Origin: Excoecaria cochinchinensis
Taxonomy: Eukaryota > Streptophyta > Magnoliopsida > Malpighiales > Euphorbiaceae
Assembly: GCA_947683425.1 (NCBI GenBank)
Contig: CANTUQ010000043.1
Location: 7,077,501-7,141,500, forward strand
DNA: 64,000 nucleotides
Direction of reading: 5' to 3'
Shown here piece after piece: positions 21,061-32,020 of the stretch. Position numbers and translations under genes: made by a program. Position 1 is the first letter of the stretch; every line of letters starts with the position of its first letter. Below the pieces are notes generated by a model, which searched no databases, was not told the DNA's origin, and saw nothing but the letters and a program-made list of their open reading frames with translations.

Positions 21061-23159
21061 ATGTTCTGCAGAAATGGCCTTTTTTCACCCAAAATCATTT
21101 TTTTTCGATTTTTCACCCAAAAATCCGTTTTTATCTCCTTTTTTAAGGTTTTTAAAGGTTTTTTTCAATTTTTAAAATTTAAAATAATTCATATCTTATT
21201 TAATTAAGATTTTTTTCGTTAATTAGTTAGGTTTTAATCTTTTCTTCATATAAAAAGAAAATGATGAAACTAGTTAGAGGGGGGATTTTCTTTTAGGGTT
21301 TTTTTTAGGTTTTCTCTTCTCCTTCCTCTAAAATTCTCTCTACATTTTCAGATTTTCTCCAAAAACAAAGAGAAAATAGTTGAACTCTTCATCTTTTTCC
21401 AATAAAATTTCTTCTAAATATATTTTAGATGGAATTTTGTTGATGGAAAATTGATTTTTCAGACAAATAAAGTGATTATTTGTTCTTTAAAAATTCAATT
21501 TTCATTCTTTTGTCATTCAATAATTTTTTTTTACTTGAGTTTTTTCAATGATTTTTAATTGATTCACCTTTTTTGATGAATAATTAATTTTTAGATAAAC
21601 AAGATAATTGGTTTGTTCTTAAAATCTAATTTTTTTATTTTATTTTCTAAAAAATAAGTTTTTTATAAATAATTTTTTTTCTTGAGACAAACAAAATAAT
21701 TATTTGTTCTTGAGATCATTTTCATTCTTTTAATCAATAAAAATCATTCTTTAGGCAAATAAATTAATTGTTTGTTCTTAAAGAATTGTTGATTTTCTTT
21801 CTTTATTTTTTTAAGCTTTTTTTTTTGGAATAAAATTCCAACATTTTCATCATATTTCACACTAATCTTGCACATCACAAACAATGAAAATCAATCATGA
21901 TTTTTACCGTCATCGAATCCGAAACTCTGAGGGTAAACATTCTAGGCTTGACACTTTTATTTTATTTTATTTATTTTGTCCATATTTAATTTATTAACAT
22001 GTATATTTTTATTTTTGTTCATTTATTTATTTATTTTTTCTATTGTCTATATGTTTATATATTATTTTTGGTTCATGTAAATATTGATTTCTCATTATTT
22101 CTAACATGTAATTAATTAATTCATTTGGATTAATTTTTTTGCCATGTAAATGTTTCATTTTAATTGTGATAACATTAATTAATCATGTCACTTATTTAAT
22201 TATTTTCATCATTCTTTAATTCATCATTCTTTAATTCATCATTCTTTTTTCATTGTTATTGTCATATATTCGCTGTTTATTCATTTATTGGCTTATCCTC
22301 ATTTTCATTATTATTATCATGTTCATATTTTCATGTATTATTTCATTAACATGTTTTATTTATTTCAATCATATCATTTAATTCATTTGTCATTCATAAT
22401 ACATTTGTCTCATTTATTTTAAATTGTTAACATGTTAATTCATTTGTCATTTTGATTTCATCTTGTTTTATTTTATTTTATCATTTATTGTATATTTAAC
22501 TGATTTAATTGATTTAATTACTAACATTATTTCATTCGTGTTTTGTTTTTATTTCACATCTTATTTTCCCTTTTGGGCATTTTTGCGAGCACCCGAGGAG
22601 ATCCTGAAGGCTCGTTTGGGTTAAATATTTAACTATTTTATTTGTAATATTTTATTTATTTGTCTTTTTCATTTATTTTGCCATGTAATTTTCTTATAAA
22701 ATTATTTATTTTAGGCACGCTAAAAAGAAAATCGCAAAAATATTTTTATTAATTAACTTGGAATCTTTCCTAATAAAAATTGGACCAATATCCCAATTTT
22801 CTCTATCCAAAATAAAAATTATCACATCAAAATTATTTTATAATAAATATGCGTACGAGGACCAATGTCCTCATCTTTAATGTATAGCCCGTTTTATGTA
22901 TGATTTGTATTTTATTTACAATGGGGGTTGTATTCCGCCCCTAGTTTTATTGTAATTTATTTTCATGCACTTTACTTTAATTATGCTTTATTTATTTATC
23001 GCTTTCCCTGAGTGGACAATCTGCACTGTAATTTAATTGCATTAAACTGAATGAGAAATGGGAAACGATAAATTCAAAACTCAACTATAAACCTAACCAA
23101 GGTATGAATAAATGGGAAGTCCCGAACCTTCTCTAGTATTTGGGCTCAATGAGGTGAGA

Positions 23160-23460
23160 GGGCCATCTCAATGTTCTATTGGGATGGGGCCTCCAAGACA
23201 CCTCTTGTGTCCCGTAAAAGGATCAAAAGTGCACAGTCTTAGGCGCTACGAGGCGAGAGGGCCATCCTAATGTTCTATTAAGGTGGATGCCTCCAAGACA
23301 ACTCTGGTTTGCCCAAGTGTGAGGCTAGAGGATCATCCGATCATTAAGGTGGAAGCCTCCAAGATACCTCTAGCTTGCCTATAATGGACATAGCAGCGCT
23401 CTCTTAGGCTCACTGAGGCTAGACGACCTTTCCCAATGTTCTATTGGGTGGCGACTCCAA
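23160..23460 (+). promoter_or_regulatory. Hairpin repeat array near Tat B LTR end
   Basis: Imperfect units of about 80-100 bp, each ending in a hairpin with a GTTCT-type loop and arms such as CTCAAT/ATTGGG, CCTAAT/ATTAAGG and CCCAAT/ATTGGG, followed by a CTCCAAGA phrase. Compare 34107-34402 (B 3' LTR), 44986-45275 and 57779-58075 (C), 44590-44820, and 37264-37483. Confidence 0.75.
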
Positions 23461-23582
23461 GAAACCTTCTTGTTGCCCAAAATGGACGCACTTGTAATTT
23501 CTTAAAAGTTTTCATGAACCTCATCTCGAAGGCCCTGAAAGCGATCAGTTCGGGGCACCCCGAGGTTCGGCTCGTGTCACAG

Positions 23583-23601
23583 TGGTGACTCCACTAGGGA
23601 C
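23583..23601 (+). promoter_or_regulatory. Tat B primer binding site
   Basis: TGGTGACTCCACTAGGGAC, one base after the LTR end, a two-base variant of the Tat A site. Confidence 0.85.
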
Positions 23602-24631
23602 AATACTCGGTTAAAATTTACAATTGAGTTTTAATTTAGAAATTTCATCTTTTTTCGAAACTACATTGCATCTCATTAGAGCCTTAGATCTATGTTAGTT
23701 TGGTCCCTCTTTCAACCCCGGTGCGTTCCTGAAGCACAACCCTAAGTTCACTCAATGTAGGGAAGTGTTAAGGATAATCACTAGCCCAAGCCTCGTACCA
23801 TCATGGTATATTAAATGGAGACCCGACCGGTCATTACGCTTGTGATGAGCTAGATCCGTTGGCAGGGACCATGCTTGGGTAGCCCTAAAGTAATATCACC
23901 CTGGCCAAGGCTCATGTAATGGAAATAGATACTTCCCCTTGGTGGTATGAACCATAATACCTCGCTTGCTATATAGATCATTTTGTATTGGATAAACCCA
24001 AATAATTTGATTGGTCACCTAATCAAAGGCTTTTAATGCCCCGATAGGCCCATGTCAACTTATTCGGACTGCCTAAATACACAATGATCACAACTCATGC
24101 GCCTATGCATTAGTTAAGAGAGGTTATGCTGCCGGTTTTTCGCTGTGCACCATGCGCGTCCATCGGGTTCCCTGCTAACCCATGGACCAAACCCACCTAG
24201 GACAGAGACTATACGACCTCGTGTGTGGGGGCAATAAGGTTGGAAGGATCTATCTGCTTGTATGTGGTTGTGGATGATGCATTGCATATTCATGTCATTC
24301 ATGCACAAATAAAATTTCTTTATTTCTTCCCTATGTATACATCCTATTCTTTGCATATAATTATTACATGTTCATATCATCCTGTTTATAGTTTTTCAAA
24401 TGGTTCACATGTATCATTGTAATCTCTTTTAGTCACTGTATACCATTTGTTGCACAGCATGACCATACATTGTATAGTATTCATGCATCATTCTAAGCCT
24501 TGCTTTTTAGCCATTGTAGACCATTTGCTTGGACGGTTAGGGGATCCTAACAATTGTCTAAAGAGTGATCAAAGTTTGGGTTGGCTAACAAAGATTTAAC
24601 ATCCTTACTAGAGCATCTAAAGGTAGTAGAA
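23602..24631 (+). other. Tat B untranslated leader
   Basis: About 1 kb without coding sequence. A block at 24110-24240 (GGTTATGCTGCCGGTTTTTC ... ACCTCGTGTGTGGGGGCAA) is well conserved with the leader of C at 56950-57090 (minus). Leader position and conservation would suit a packaging or translation signal, but this is inference. Confidence 0.7.
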
Positions 24632-25549
24632 ATGGCTAGCCCTTCGCAACAGACTTAAGAGACTCGTGCCCTAATTGCCCAGGAGTTGGATAGAAGGTTC
24701 GAGGAGGTTGAAACAAAGATGCTAGCCATGGTCAAAGAAAGGATGGATGCCATGGCACTTGTTCTGCAAGCTCAACTTATGGCGACTACTACACTTAACC
24801 AGGTTGAGCCGGCCATTTTCAAGAAGGCCTATACCGCGAAGATTGCAACGTCTCCTTTTACTTGCGAACCCAGAGCCAAAGGATTGTTTATTTTGCCAGT
24901 TGAGTAAGGAGAATGCAAGAAGCCTGCTCTAGAATACGACTGTATTCCTGAAAAGGAAGATATTTCAGCAATGATGCAAGCTCTGAATAGTAAAGCATCA
25001 AGGGCAGGATATAATTTGAGGTCAGGCTCAAGTCCGCACTTAGGTGAAACATTGGAGGGGTCTTTGATGCGGTTACAAGAACAAGTAATAAGGGCAGAAG
25101 GAATAGAGCCTTCACAATCAATAGACATCCCTAGGTCCTCAAGAACGAAAAAAGAGAGCTGATATTGAAAAAGAAATTATGAAGTCCAAGCTTGCAACTA
25201 CCCGAGTGCCTCTCAACAAAACTATTACTGGCTCGCAAGACTAAAAGAGGGTTGTTACGATGGCAGCAATGCCTGAAGGATAGGAAAAGTGCCAACCACA
25301 GAAGTGAATCGAAGGCATTTTTCTAATTTAGGCAGATCCTTATCTTGGGTCCTTAGAGGCTAATGAAGGAGGGGATGTTACAGCCATTGCCGGCTAGGCC
25401 CGCTAAAAGCTAGGGGCAGCCTGATCACAAAGGGGATCAGTATTGCGCCTTCCACCAGCACACCGGGCATACCACAGACGATTGCAAGACCTTGAGACAT
25501 GCTATTCAAGATCTTATTGACTCCCAGAAGTTCTTCGACCTAAAAGAGT
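24632..25549 (+). pseudogene. gag: Tat B gag remnant
   Basis: Starts MASPSQQT, then a stop, then ETRALIAQELDRRFEEVETK, a helical N-terminal part like that of C (MANPLGRPSATHALIIDEMD). Two segments (24632-24907 and 24971-25162) share a frame; the C-terminal part around 25375-25549 needs a frame change. The knuckle is CAFHQHTGHTTDDC (25455-25496), CX2HX4HX4C, with a TAG shortly before it. Gag would assemble the particle; this copy cannot make a full product. Confidence 0.75.
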
Positions 25550-25619
25550 GAGACGGAAAGAATAAGATAGACTATGTGCCTAAGTGGAAAGGCAGGACGG
25601 TTCTTAGGGATGATAATAG

Positions 25620-26218
25620 ACCATCGACTACAACAACTGTGTTGGCAAAAAATGAAGTTAATTAGCTGTTTAGAATGTTCTTTTTATTTTTGAACTGTTT
25701 AATAATGACATTTTAGTTTCATTAATAAAATGAACATTTTTGCATACTTGTGTTATGTCTCTTATGATTTCACTATGCATAATCATGAGCATGACTCATT
25801 CATATTTGACATTGATTCAATTGATGCTACTCCATTCAATTTTAGAAACTTCGGAAAGTCCAAAAAAAATCTTGATAGCATCTAATATAACTCCTGAAGA
25901 GAGATCAAAACTTGAGAGAAATTCAACAAAATATAAAAAATGTCTTTGCCTGGACATATGAAGACACGCTAAGAGTTGATCGTGGAATCACTAGGCATAT
26001 CGTTGAAACACACCACAATCATGAACCAGCCATGCAGAAGCTCAGAAGATTGAAGTTGGAAGGGGCAGAAAAGGTCAAAAAGAGGAATCCACAAGCAGAA
26101 ATGAAGCCAAAATTTCTAGTCGAAGTTCAATGCCAGTCTTGGTTGGTCAATGTTGTACCAAATCGAGAAGAGGAGGAGTGCGTGTATGTGTAAACTATTA
26201 GGATTTGAACAAAGCTTG
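25620..26218 (+). pseudogene. pol: Tat B pol, start of RT region
   Basis: Contains SPKKILIASNITPEERSK, then after a frame change NVFAWTYEDTLRVDRG and MQKLRRLKLEGAEKVKK, the conserved segment leading into Tat reverse transcriptase. The RT motif DLNKACP is encoded at 26202-26222 in another frame. Coding similarity then stops abruptly at an inverted copy of the same RT segment. Confidence 0.75.
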
Positions 26219-26390
26219 TCCTCAAAAGAGCAAAAAGAAAAAAAGAATAGGAAAAAAGAACAAAAAAAGGAGAGAAAAATAAAATACAAAAAAGAGAGAA
26301 GTAAAAGAATCAATATGTAGATTATGGGGGGCAAGCTTTGTTCAAATCCTGCTGATCTACAAGTGCCCGTACTTTGCCATTTTTCTTCAC
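26201..26390. repeat. Fold-back duplication of the RT start
   Basis: GGATTTGAACAAAGCTTG at 26201-26218 is repeated as its exact complement at 26332-26349. The minus strand of 26332-26390 encodes KKNGKVRALVDQQDLNKACP, the RT motif in reverse. The loop between the arms (26219-26331) is A- and G-rich. RT core, RNase H and the integrase N-terminus are missing after it. Confidence 0.85.
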
Positions 26391-26530
26391 TTTTGAAAAG
26401 GACCACAAGAATTATATTGACTTGCAATGGATATAGGTTGCTCGAGCTTGGAAATAGACATCATAGGGGAGGTGTGCCCTACAGTCCCAATGGACAGGGT
26501 CATGTCAAGATGGTCTCCCGCACCACGTAG

Positions 26531-27185
26531 GGTTCAAGGATAGAAGGACACCTTATGGTTAAGGCTAGGGAGTTGCTCCAGACGTATGGCATTAAAGACC
26601 ACAAGTCCTCTCTGTATTACCCTCAAACTAATGGGACAGCAGAGGTTGCTAACAAGAAAATCTTGATCAAGATGGTTTAAAACTACAAGGACTGGGCAGG
26701 GAAATGGCCTTTTGGCACTTTGAAGCTAGAGAATTGCCATCGGAACCTCTACAAGAGTCACTTTTTATTCCTCGATACAGGGGGTAGAAGCAGTATAGTC
26801 AGTTAAAGTAGAGCTCAAATCTTTAAGGATGGTCATTGAAGCCCAGATTTTGGAAGCCGACAGGGCACGACAATGGCAGCAACAGTTCAATACGTTGAAC
26901 AAGGACGAGTCATGAGATTACTACCACAGTCAGATCTATCAGAGAAAACTCTGCTCGATTATTCGGGAAGAAAGTCGGAAAGCGTCCACTGAAGGAGGGA
27001 GGTTTAGCCCTTAAGCAAACGAGTCCAAATGTTCCAGACAAATGAGGCAAGTTCAAACCAGTGTAGGAAGGCCTATTTGTTCTTGAGAGGTTATTGTCCA
27101 AGGGAGCAGAGTTTCCAACAGACAGCGATGAAGATAACTTTAAAGAACCGGTCAATATCAATAGACTCAAGAAGTCCATGGCTAA
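26531..27185 (+). pseudogene. pol: Tat B integrase remnant
   Basis: Encodes the end of the integrase core, YGIKDHKSSLYYPQTNGTAE then VANKKILIKMV, stop, NYKDWAGKWPF. This matches the C integrase (YGIEHHKSSPYRPHANGAIE). A frameshifted C-terminal domain follows with KFKPVWEGLFVLERLLSKGA-like coding at 27040-27110 and EPVNINRLKKS at 27150. The first catalytic Asp region and zinc finger are deleted. Non-functional. Confidence 0.7.
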
Positions 27186-29935
27186 AGACTAAAAATCAAA
27201 AGAAGAGAATAAAAGCACTGCAGGTCAAAAATCGAAAAAAGACGGCCTTGCTAAAAATGGGCGCCTCGTCAGGGTGAAAATCGAAAAAAGGCATCCTGGG
27301 CAAAAATTAGAGGCTTGAGAGAAAATGTTCAATCAAGAAAACTTGAGAGGGCTGATTGGAGACAGGAGTTTGATGTTTACAAGATATATTCTGAGATTAG
27401 ATGTAGTTTTGCATTTTGAATCGATGTTAGATAATGATCATGTATAGAGAAATCATACTGAAATGTACACAATCTTTGCAAATACATGTGTTCATTATTT
27501 TCTAGTTCGTTTATAAAAAGAGAAACATCGTTCATTCCTGAATGCATGAAATCTAAATGAGCACACTCTGCTTTTGCTCTCACCATCCGGATGTCTAAAT
27601 CGATAAGTTCTAGTATCAATTGCGGGACTAAGCACCTACCTCTTGAATGCATTAGTGGGAATGAAAGAACAATCCCAGACAGATGGCATAATAGTCTTCG
27701 TCGATAGCTCACCTAGAGGCCGTGATGTTTAGAGGTAAGAGCCGAAGATAAAAGATACACCTTGGAAAGATAAGAATGCCTCACCATATCGTTAATCCCT
27801 CTGAATTATCGAGCATAATGGGTGGTAATGTAAAAAGCAGCCCCATGAAGCCCTAAAGAACCCGATCCTCATCTGCTACCTCACCCAATCTAGCAACACA
27901 TTCATCAAGGGAGGCCATGGAATGCAATCAATGCCTAAGGAGAAAATGCCTCGGAGAATAATTGTGGATTACTCTAGGAAGGGGCTTTGATAGCAGCTTC
28001 AACTTTTCTTGCAGTCATACCCTCTTAAAAAAATAAATAAAAAAAAGAAGGCCGTTAGAGATGAAAACCGTAATTGACGCTCTAAGCAAAAGTTAGGCCA
28101 AAGGGCAAGGTGAAAACCTGGGAACAGGCAGTGTGTCCTTCAATAAAAAATGAATAAAATCCGTTGGAGTGGGTTGGGTCCATTCCAAGCAAAAATTAGG
28201 CACAGGGTTATGTGAAAATCCCTAAAGAGACGCATTTCCCGCTAAGAAAAGCTAGTGTAAAAATCTACAAGGGACGCACTACCTTTAAAACAATGACTTT
28301 TGAAGCCTGGAGCGATAAGGCGGAATTACTCCAAATAAATTTCCTTTAGGCAGGTGGTGCATAATGCAGAATTTGATTTAGAGTCCTGGGGGGCAAAATG
28401 CTCGTTAACCGGGGGGCAAAGATGCGCATGAGTCAGTTCTCTTTAAAAAGGTTATGGGTCAGTGTCCGTAAAGCCAAGACAATGCTTTTCAAGGTCCTTG
28501 GGAGCATCAGACAATGTGAGCAGCCGAGCAGTACCCTCAACGAATCCCTTAACCGCCTAGGATGTGGTCTATTCATTTTTGCATATCACATGCATGTCAC
28601 GTGCATTCAGTCTTTTACACTTATAGATATGCACACACAATTCTTGTACATTAATCCTTTGCTCGTGTTTTATGTATATAGTTTTATGCATATATTTCCC
28701 ACACATAGTTCCAAATGCACACACAATCTTTTGTATATATTATTGTGTACATGACTTAGAGGGAAAGGTCCGTATAGACCTCATGAGCAAGGATGAGTTC
28801 AGCTCAACATTATCGGCCACTGTATCCGGCACAAAATCAGGTGAATAGAAAAGAACAAGCCTATCCGGGCACACCATGTTAAGGGAAATCAAGAATTGCA
28901 CAAATCTACATAAAAGAAGATCCTTTGAGAAGCCGGACTATGTGCACATACTTTAGTTAGAGGCAATCAGAAGCGAAAGTGGGCCGAGATACCGTTTTAG
29001 CTCTACATCGGCGCTCATCCATGTCGAACAATCAGATCAAGATGAAGTCCTCACAAGAATAGAATCTCGCGGACCTACTCCAAAGAAGACATAATCTATC
29101 GAACCTGCTCCCAATAAGACATTTAAAAGAACAAGCCTATTCATGCACACCATGCCGGGGGCAATCAGGTAAGTTTCTCTATCATAAGATGTACGCTCAC
29201 ACACATCACACAGTAGGTGTACAAAATCCAAATTCTAATGTACAAAGAATACAACTCTTCAAATAAAAAAACAAAAACAAAAACAATAAAAAATAAACAA
29301 AACAACAACAACAACAAAAAACAAAACAACACGAAACAAAAAGAAGAAGATATTTTCAAGGCCTTAAAAATCCAATATACTGTAAAAATTCAAATCCATC
29401 CAAAATGTAAGAATCCCAAAAACATACAAGAACAAAAACAAAAACAAAAACAAAAATAAGGATCATTTTAAGAGACGCCAAAGACATTGAAACCCATCCA
29501 CCTGCAGGCAAGCAACAAAACCTCAAATATAATTTTCCTCTTAGTAGGCTCTAATACAATTTCCTCTCTGGAGGCTCAAATACAATTTCCTCTCTGGAGG
29601 CTCAAATATAATTTCCTCTGAGGAGGCTCAAATCTATTTTCCTCTCTGGAGGCTCAACATCAAATTCTCTCACCCTCTTGAGAAGTATGCAGGTCTTTTT
29701 AACAAGAAGGCTACGTTTGAGATGATAGAGGCATCGATATTTGGGGAAAAACCAACCGTCCTTCACGGGGGCACCCGTCTGACATCGGCCCCAACAGGTA
29801 TGTACTGAGTACCTCTTTTATATACCCTGCGTGTTTGCTTTGTCCTTTATTGTAGAAAAAAGGTTCATGATAAGCGCTAGTAAAGACAATGATGAGTGAG
29901 TCACCATGCTGACCTAAGGATGGTCGATAAACGGA
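27186..29935 (+). other. Tat B post-pol region
   Basis: Non-coding on the plus strand. It shares ordered blocks with A and C: a CAAAAATCGAAAAAAG phrase pair, GAGAGGGCTGATTGGAGAC, GCCGTTAGAGATGAAAACCG, GGGTTGGGTCCATTCC, two G-tracts (about 28388-28420), CATCAGACAATGTGAGCAGC and ATCAGGTAAGTTTCTC. A minus-strand coding remnant lies at about 27540-27960. CTCTCTGGAGGCTCAAAT repeats occur at 29550-29660. Confidence 0.7.
27540..27960 (-). pseudogene. Antisense coding remnant of Tat B
   Basis: The minus strand encodes MASLDECVARLGEVADED (ATG at 27916-27918), then after stops and frame changes LPPIMLDNSEGL and SPAIDTRTYRFRHPDGESKS. The same peptide order occurs on the antisense strand of element C (51440-51861). 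Antisense extra genes between pol and the 3' LTR are known in Tat-lineage elements such as Grande and Retand. I cannot name the product; no catalytic motif is visible. Confidence 0.6.
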
Positions 29936-29939
29936 TATT

Positions 29940-30690
29940 ACACTAGTCGGATGGGGGTTAGCAGATCAGACATTGTACTAGCCAGATGGGGGTTAGCAGA
30001 TCAGACATTGTACTAGCCTGATGGGGGTTAGCAGATCAGACATTGTACTAGCCGGATGGGAGTTAGCAGATCAGAATATTATACTAGCCGGATGGGGGTT
30101 AGCAGATAAGATATTGTACTTGCTGGATGGGGGCTAGCAGATCAGAATATTGTACTAGCCGGATGGGGTTTAGCAGATCAGAATATTGTACTAGCCGGAT
30201 GGGGGTTAGTAGATCAGACATTGTACTAGCCGGATGGGGGTTAGCAGATCAGAATATTGTACTAGCTGGATGGGTGTTATCAGATCAGAATATTGTACTA
30301 GCCGGATGGGGGTTAGCAGATCAGAATATTGTACTATCAAGATGGGGGTTAGCAGATCAGAATATTGTACTAGCCGGATGGGGGTTAGAAGATCAGAATA
30401 TTGTACTAGCTGGATGGGTGTTATCTGATCAGAATATTGTACTAGCCGGATGGGGGTTAGCAGATCAGAATATTGTACTAGCCGGATTGTGGTTAGCAGA
30501 TCAGAAATTATACTGACCGGATGGTGGTTAGCAGATCAGATATTATACTGGCCGGATGGGGGTTAGCAGATCAGAGATTGTACTGGCCGAATGGTGGTTA
30601 GCAGATCAGATATTTTACTAACCGGATGGTGGTTAGCCGATCAGATATTATACTGACCGGATGGTGGTTAATAGATATTACACTGGTTAA
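29940..30690 (+). repeat. 35-bp tandem repeat of Tat B
   Basis: About twenty copies of a 35-36 bp unit with GCCGGATGGGGGTTAGCAG and ATCAGACATTGTACTA. The same unit, inverted as expected, forms an array in C (48770-49350). The open frames here (30127-30516) are repeat products, not genes. Confidence 0.95.
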
Positions 30691-30739
30691 CAGATAAGAT
30701 GTTACACAGTTCGGTTGGAGGTTACCAAGGTTATGCCAT

Positions 30740-31850
30740 GCAAGCCCAGAAGCGGCTAGTAAGACAGAACGTTCAGTCATATGCGGTGGAACAGATCGTA
30801 ACCGAGTTGCAGTTAGAGAACACTACATCTCACAGATACTGCGCGAGTCGAGACGAGGCCAGCAAAGCACATGCGGTAGAACAGATAGCAAACAGATGTT
30901 GTAGTTAGAGAATAATGCATCTCACAGACTCCGTGCAGGCCGGGATGAGGCTAGCGGGACACCAACGATAGAACAGATCGCAAACAGAGGTTATAGTTAG
31001 AGTATTGCATCTCACAGACTCTGTGCAGGCCGGGACGAGGCTAGCGGAACACCAGCAATAGAACAAATCGCAAACAGAGGTTGTAGTTAGAGTATTGCAT
31101 CTCACAGACGCCGTACAAGCTGAGATGAGGCCAACGGGACAGACCAGCCACCGTGCATTATGAGACGAGGATAGCGGGGCACACGCGATAGAACAGATCG
31201 CAATAGGGCGGTGGTTAGAGAATACCGCATCCCACAGGCACCGTGCAAGCCGAGATAAGTCCAGCGGGATAGATCAGCCACCATGCATGCCGAGGCGAGG
31301 ACAGCGAGGCACACGCGATAGAACATATCGCAATGGGATTGTGGTTAGAGGACACCGCATCTCACAGACACCGTGCAAGTCGAGATGAGGCTAGCGGGAC
31401 AGATCAGCCACAGTGCATGCCGAGACGAGGATAGCGAGGCACACACGATAGAACAGATCACAATGAGATTGTGGTTAGAGAATACCGCATCCCACAGACA
31501 CCATGCAAGCCGAGATGAGACTAGTGGGATAGACCAGCCACCGTTCATGCCGAGATGAGGATAGCGAGGCACACGCGATAGAATAGATCGCAACAGGGTT
31601 GTGGTTAGAGAACACCGCATCCCACAAACACCATGCAAGCCGAAATGAGGCCAGCGGGACAGATCAGCCACCGTGCATGCCGAGACGAGGACAACGGGGC
31701 ACACGCGATAGAACAGATCGCAACGGGATTGTGGTTAAAGGACACTGCATCTCACAGACGCCGTGCAAACCGACCGGAGGCGAGCGGGACAATGCGATAG
31801 AAAAGATTACAAACGAGCCACAGTCGGATAGCACTACAGCTCAACGGCAA
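30740..31850 (+). repeat. Long-unit tandem repeat of Tat B
   Basis: Units of about 95 to 140 bp contain GAACAGATCGCAA, GTTAGAGAACACCGCATC and CAAGCCGAGATGAGG. Two unit types are mixed, with and without an extra GATCAGCCACCGTGCATG part. Element C carries the related array at 47860-48660. Confidence 0.9.
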
Positions 31851-31954
31851 TAAGTCGCAACATTCCACACGGCAAAAAGGTAAGGGTTGCCTCAGGTACG
31901 CATCTCTTTCCTTCTTCTCTGAATTTTGGCTCATCTAGGCACTAGTGCACTAGT

Positions 31955-32020
31955 TTTCCCAAAATTATGGGCACAAAAAAACCTTTAAAAACCCTAAAAA
32001 CGACAAAAATTATGGGCAAC
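31955..32020 (+). promoter_or_regulatory. Rearranged polypurine region of Tat B
   Basis: AAAATTATGGGCA occurs twice (31961-31973, 32006-32018). Between the copies is an inverted copy of LTR sequence from 32062-32096. The original tract before the LTR was duplicated around this insert. Confidence 0.8.

Larger units (their letters stand above)
20685..23581 (+). repeat. Tat B 5' LTR
   Basis: Starts TGTAAACACCAGGTCCTG and ends CTCGTGTCACA, 2897 bp. A GC-rich cassette (20918-21060) lies upstream of a TATA-like CATATAAAAAG at 21247. Four hairpin repeats near the 3' end lie at 23162-23187, 23262-23286, 23332-23353 and 23432-23448. Confidence 0.92.

Noticed and set aside
21900..22560. Possible matrix-attachment or origin-like AT-rich region
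   Set aside because: It is ordinary AT-rich LTR sequence present in every Tat LTR here; nothing specific supports such a role.
30127..30516. 129-codon repetitive open frame
   Set aside because: It is a translation of the 35-bp tandem repeat, whose 36-bp variants keep the frame open.
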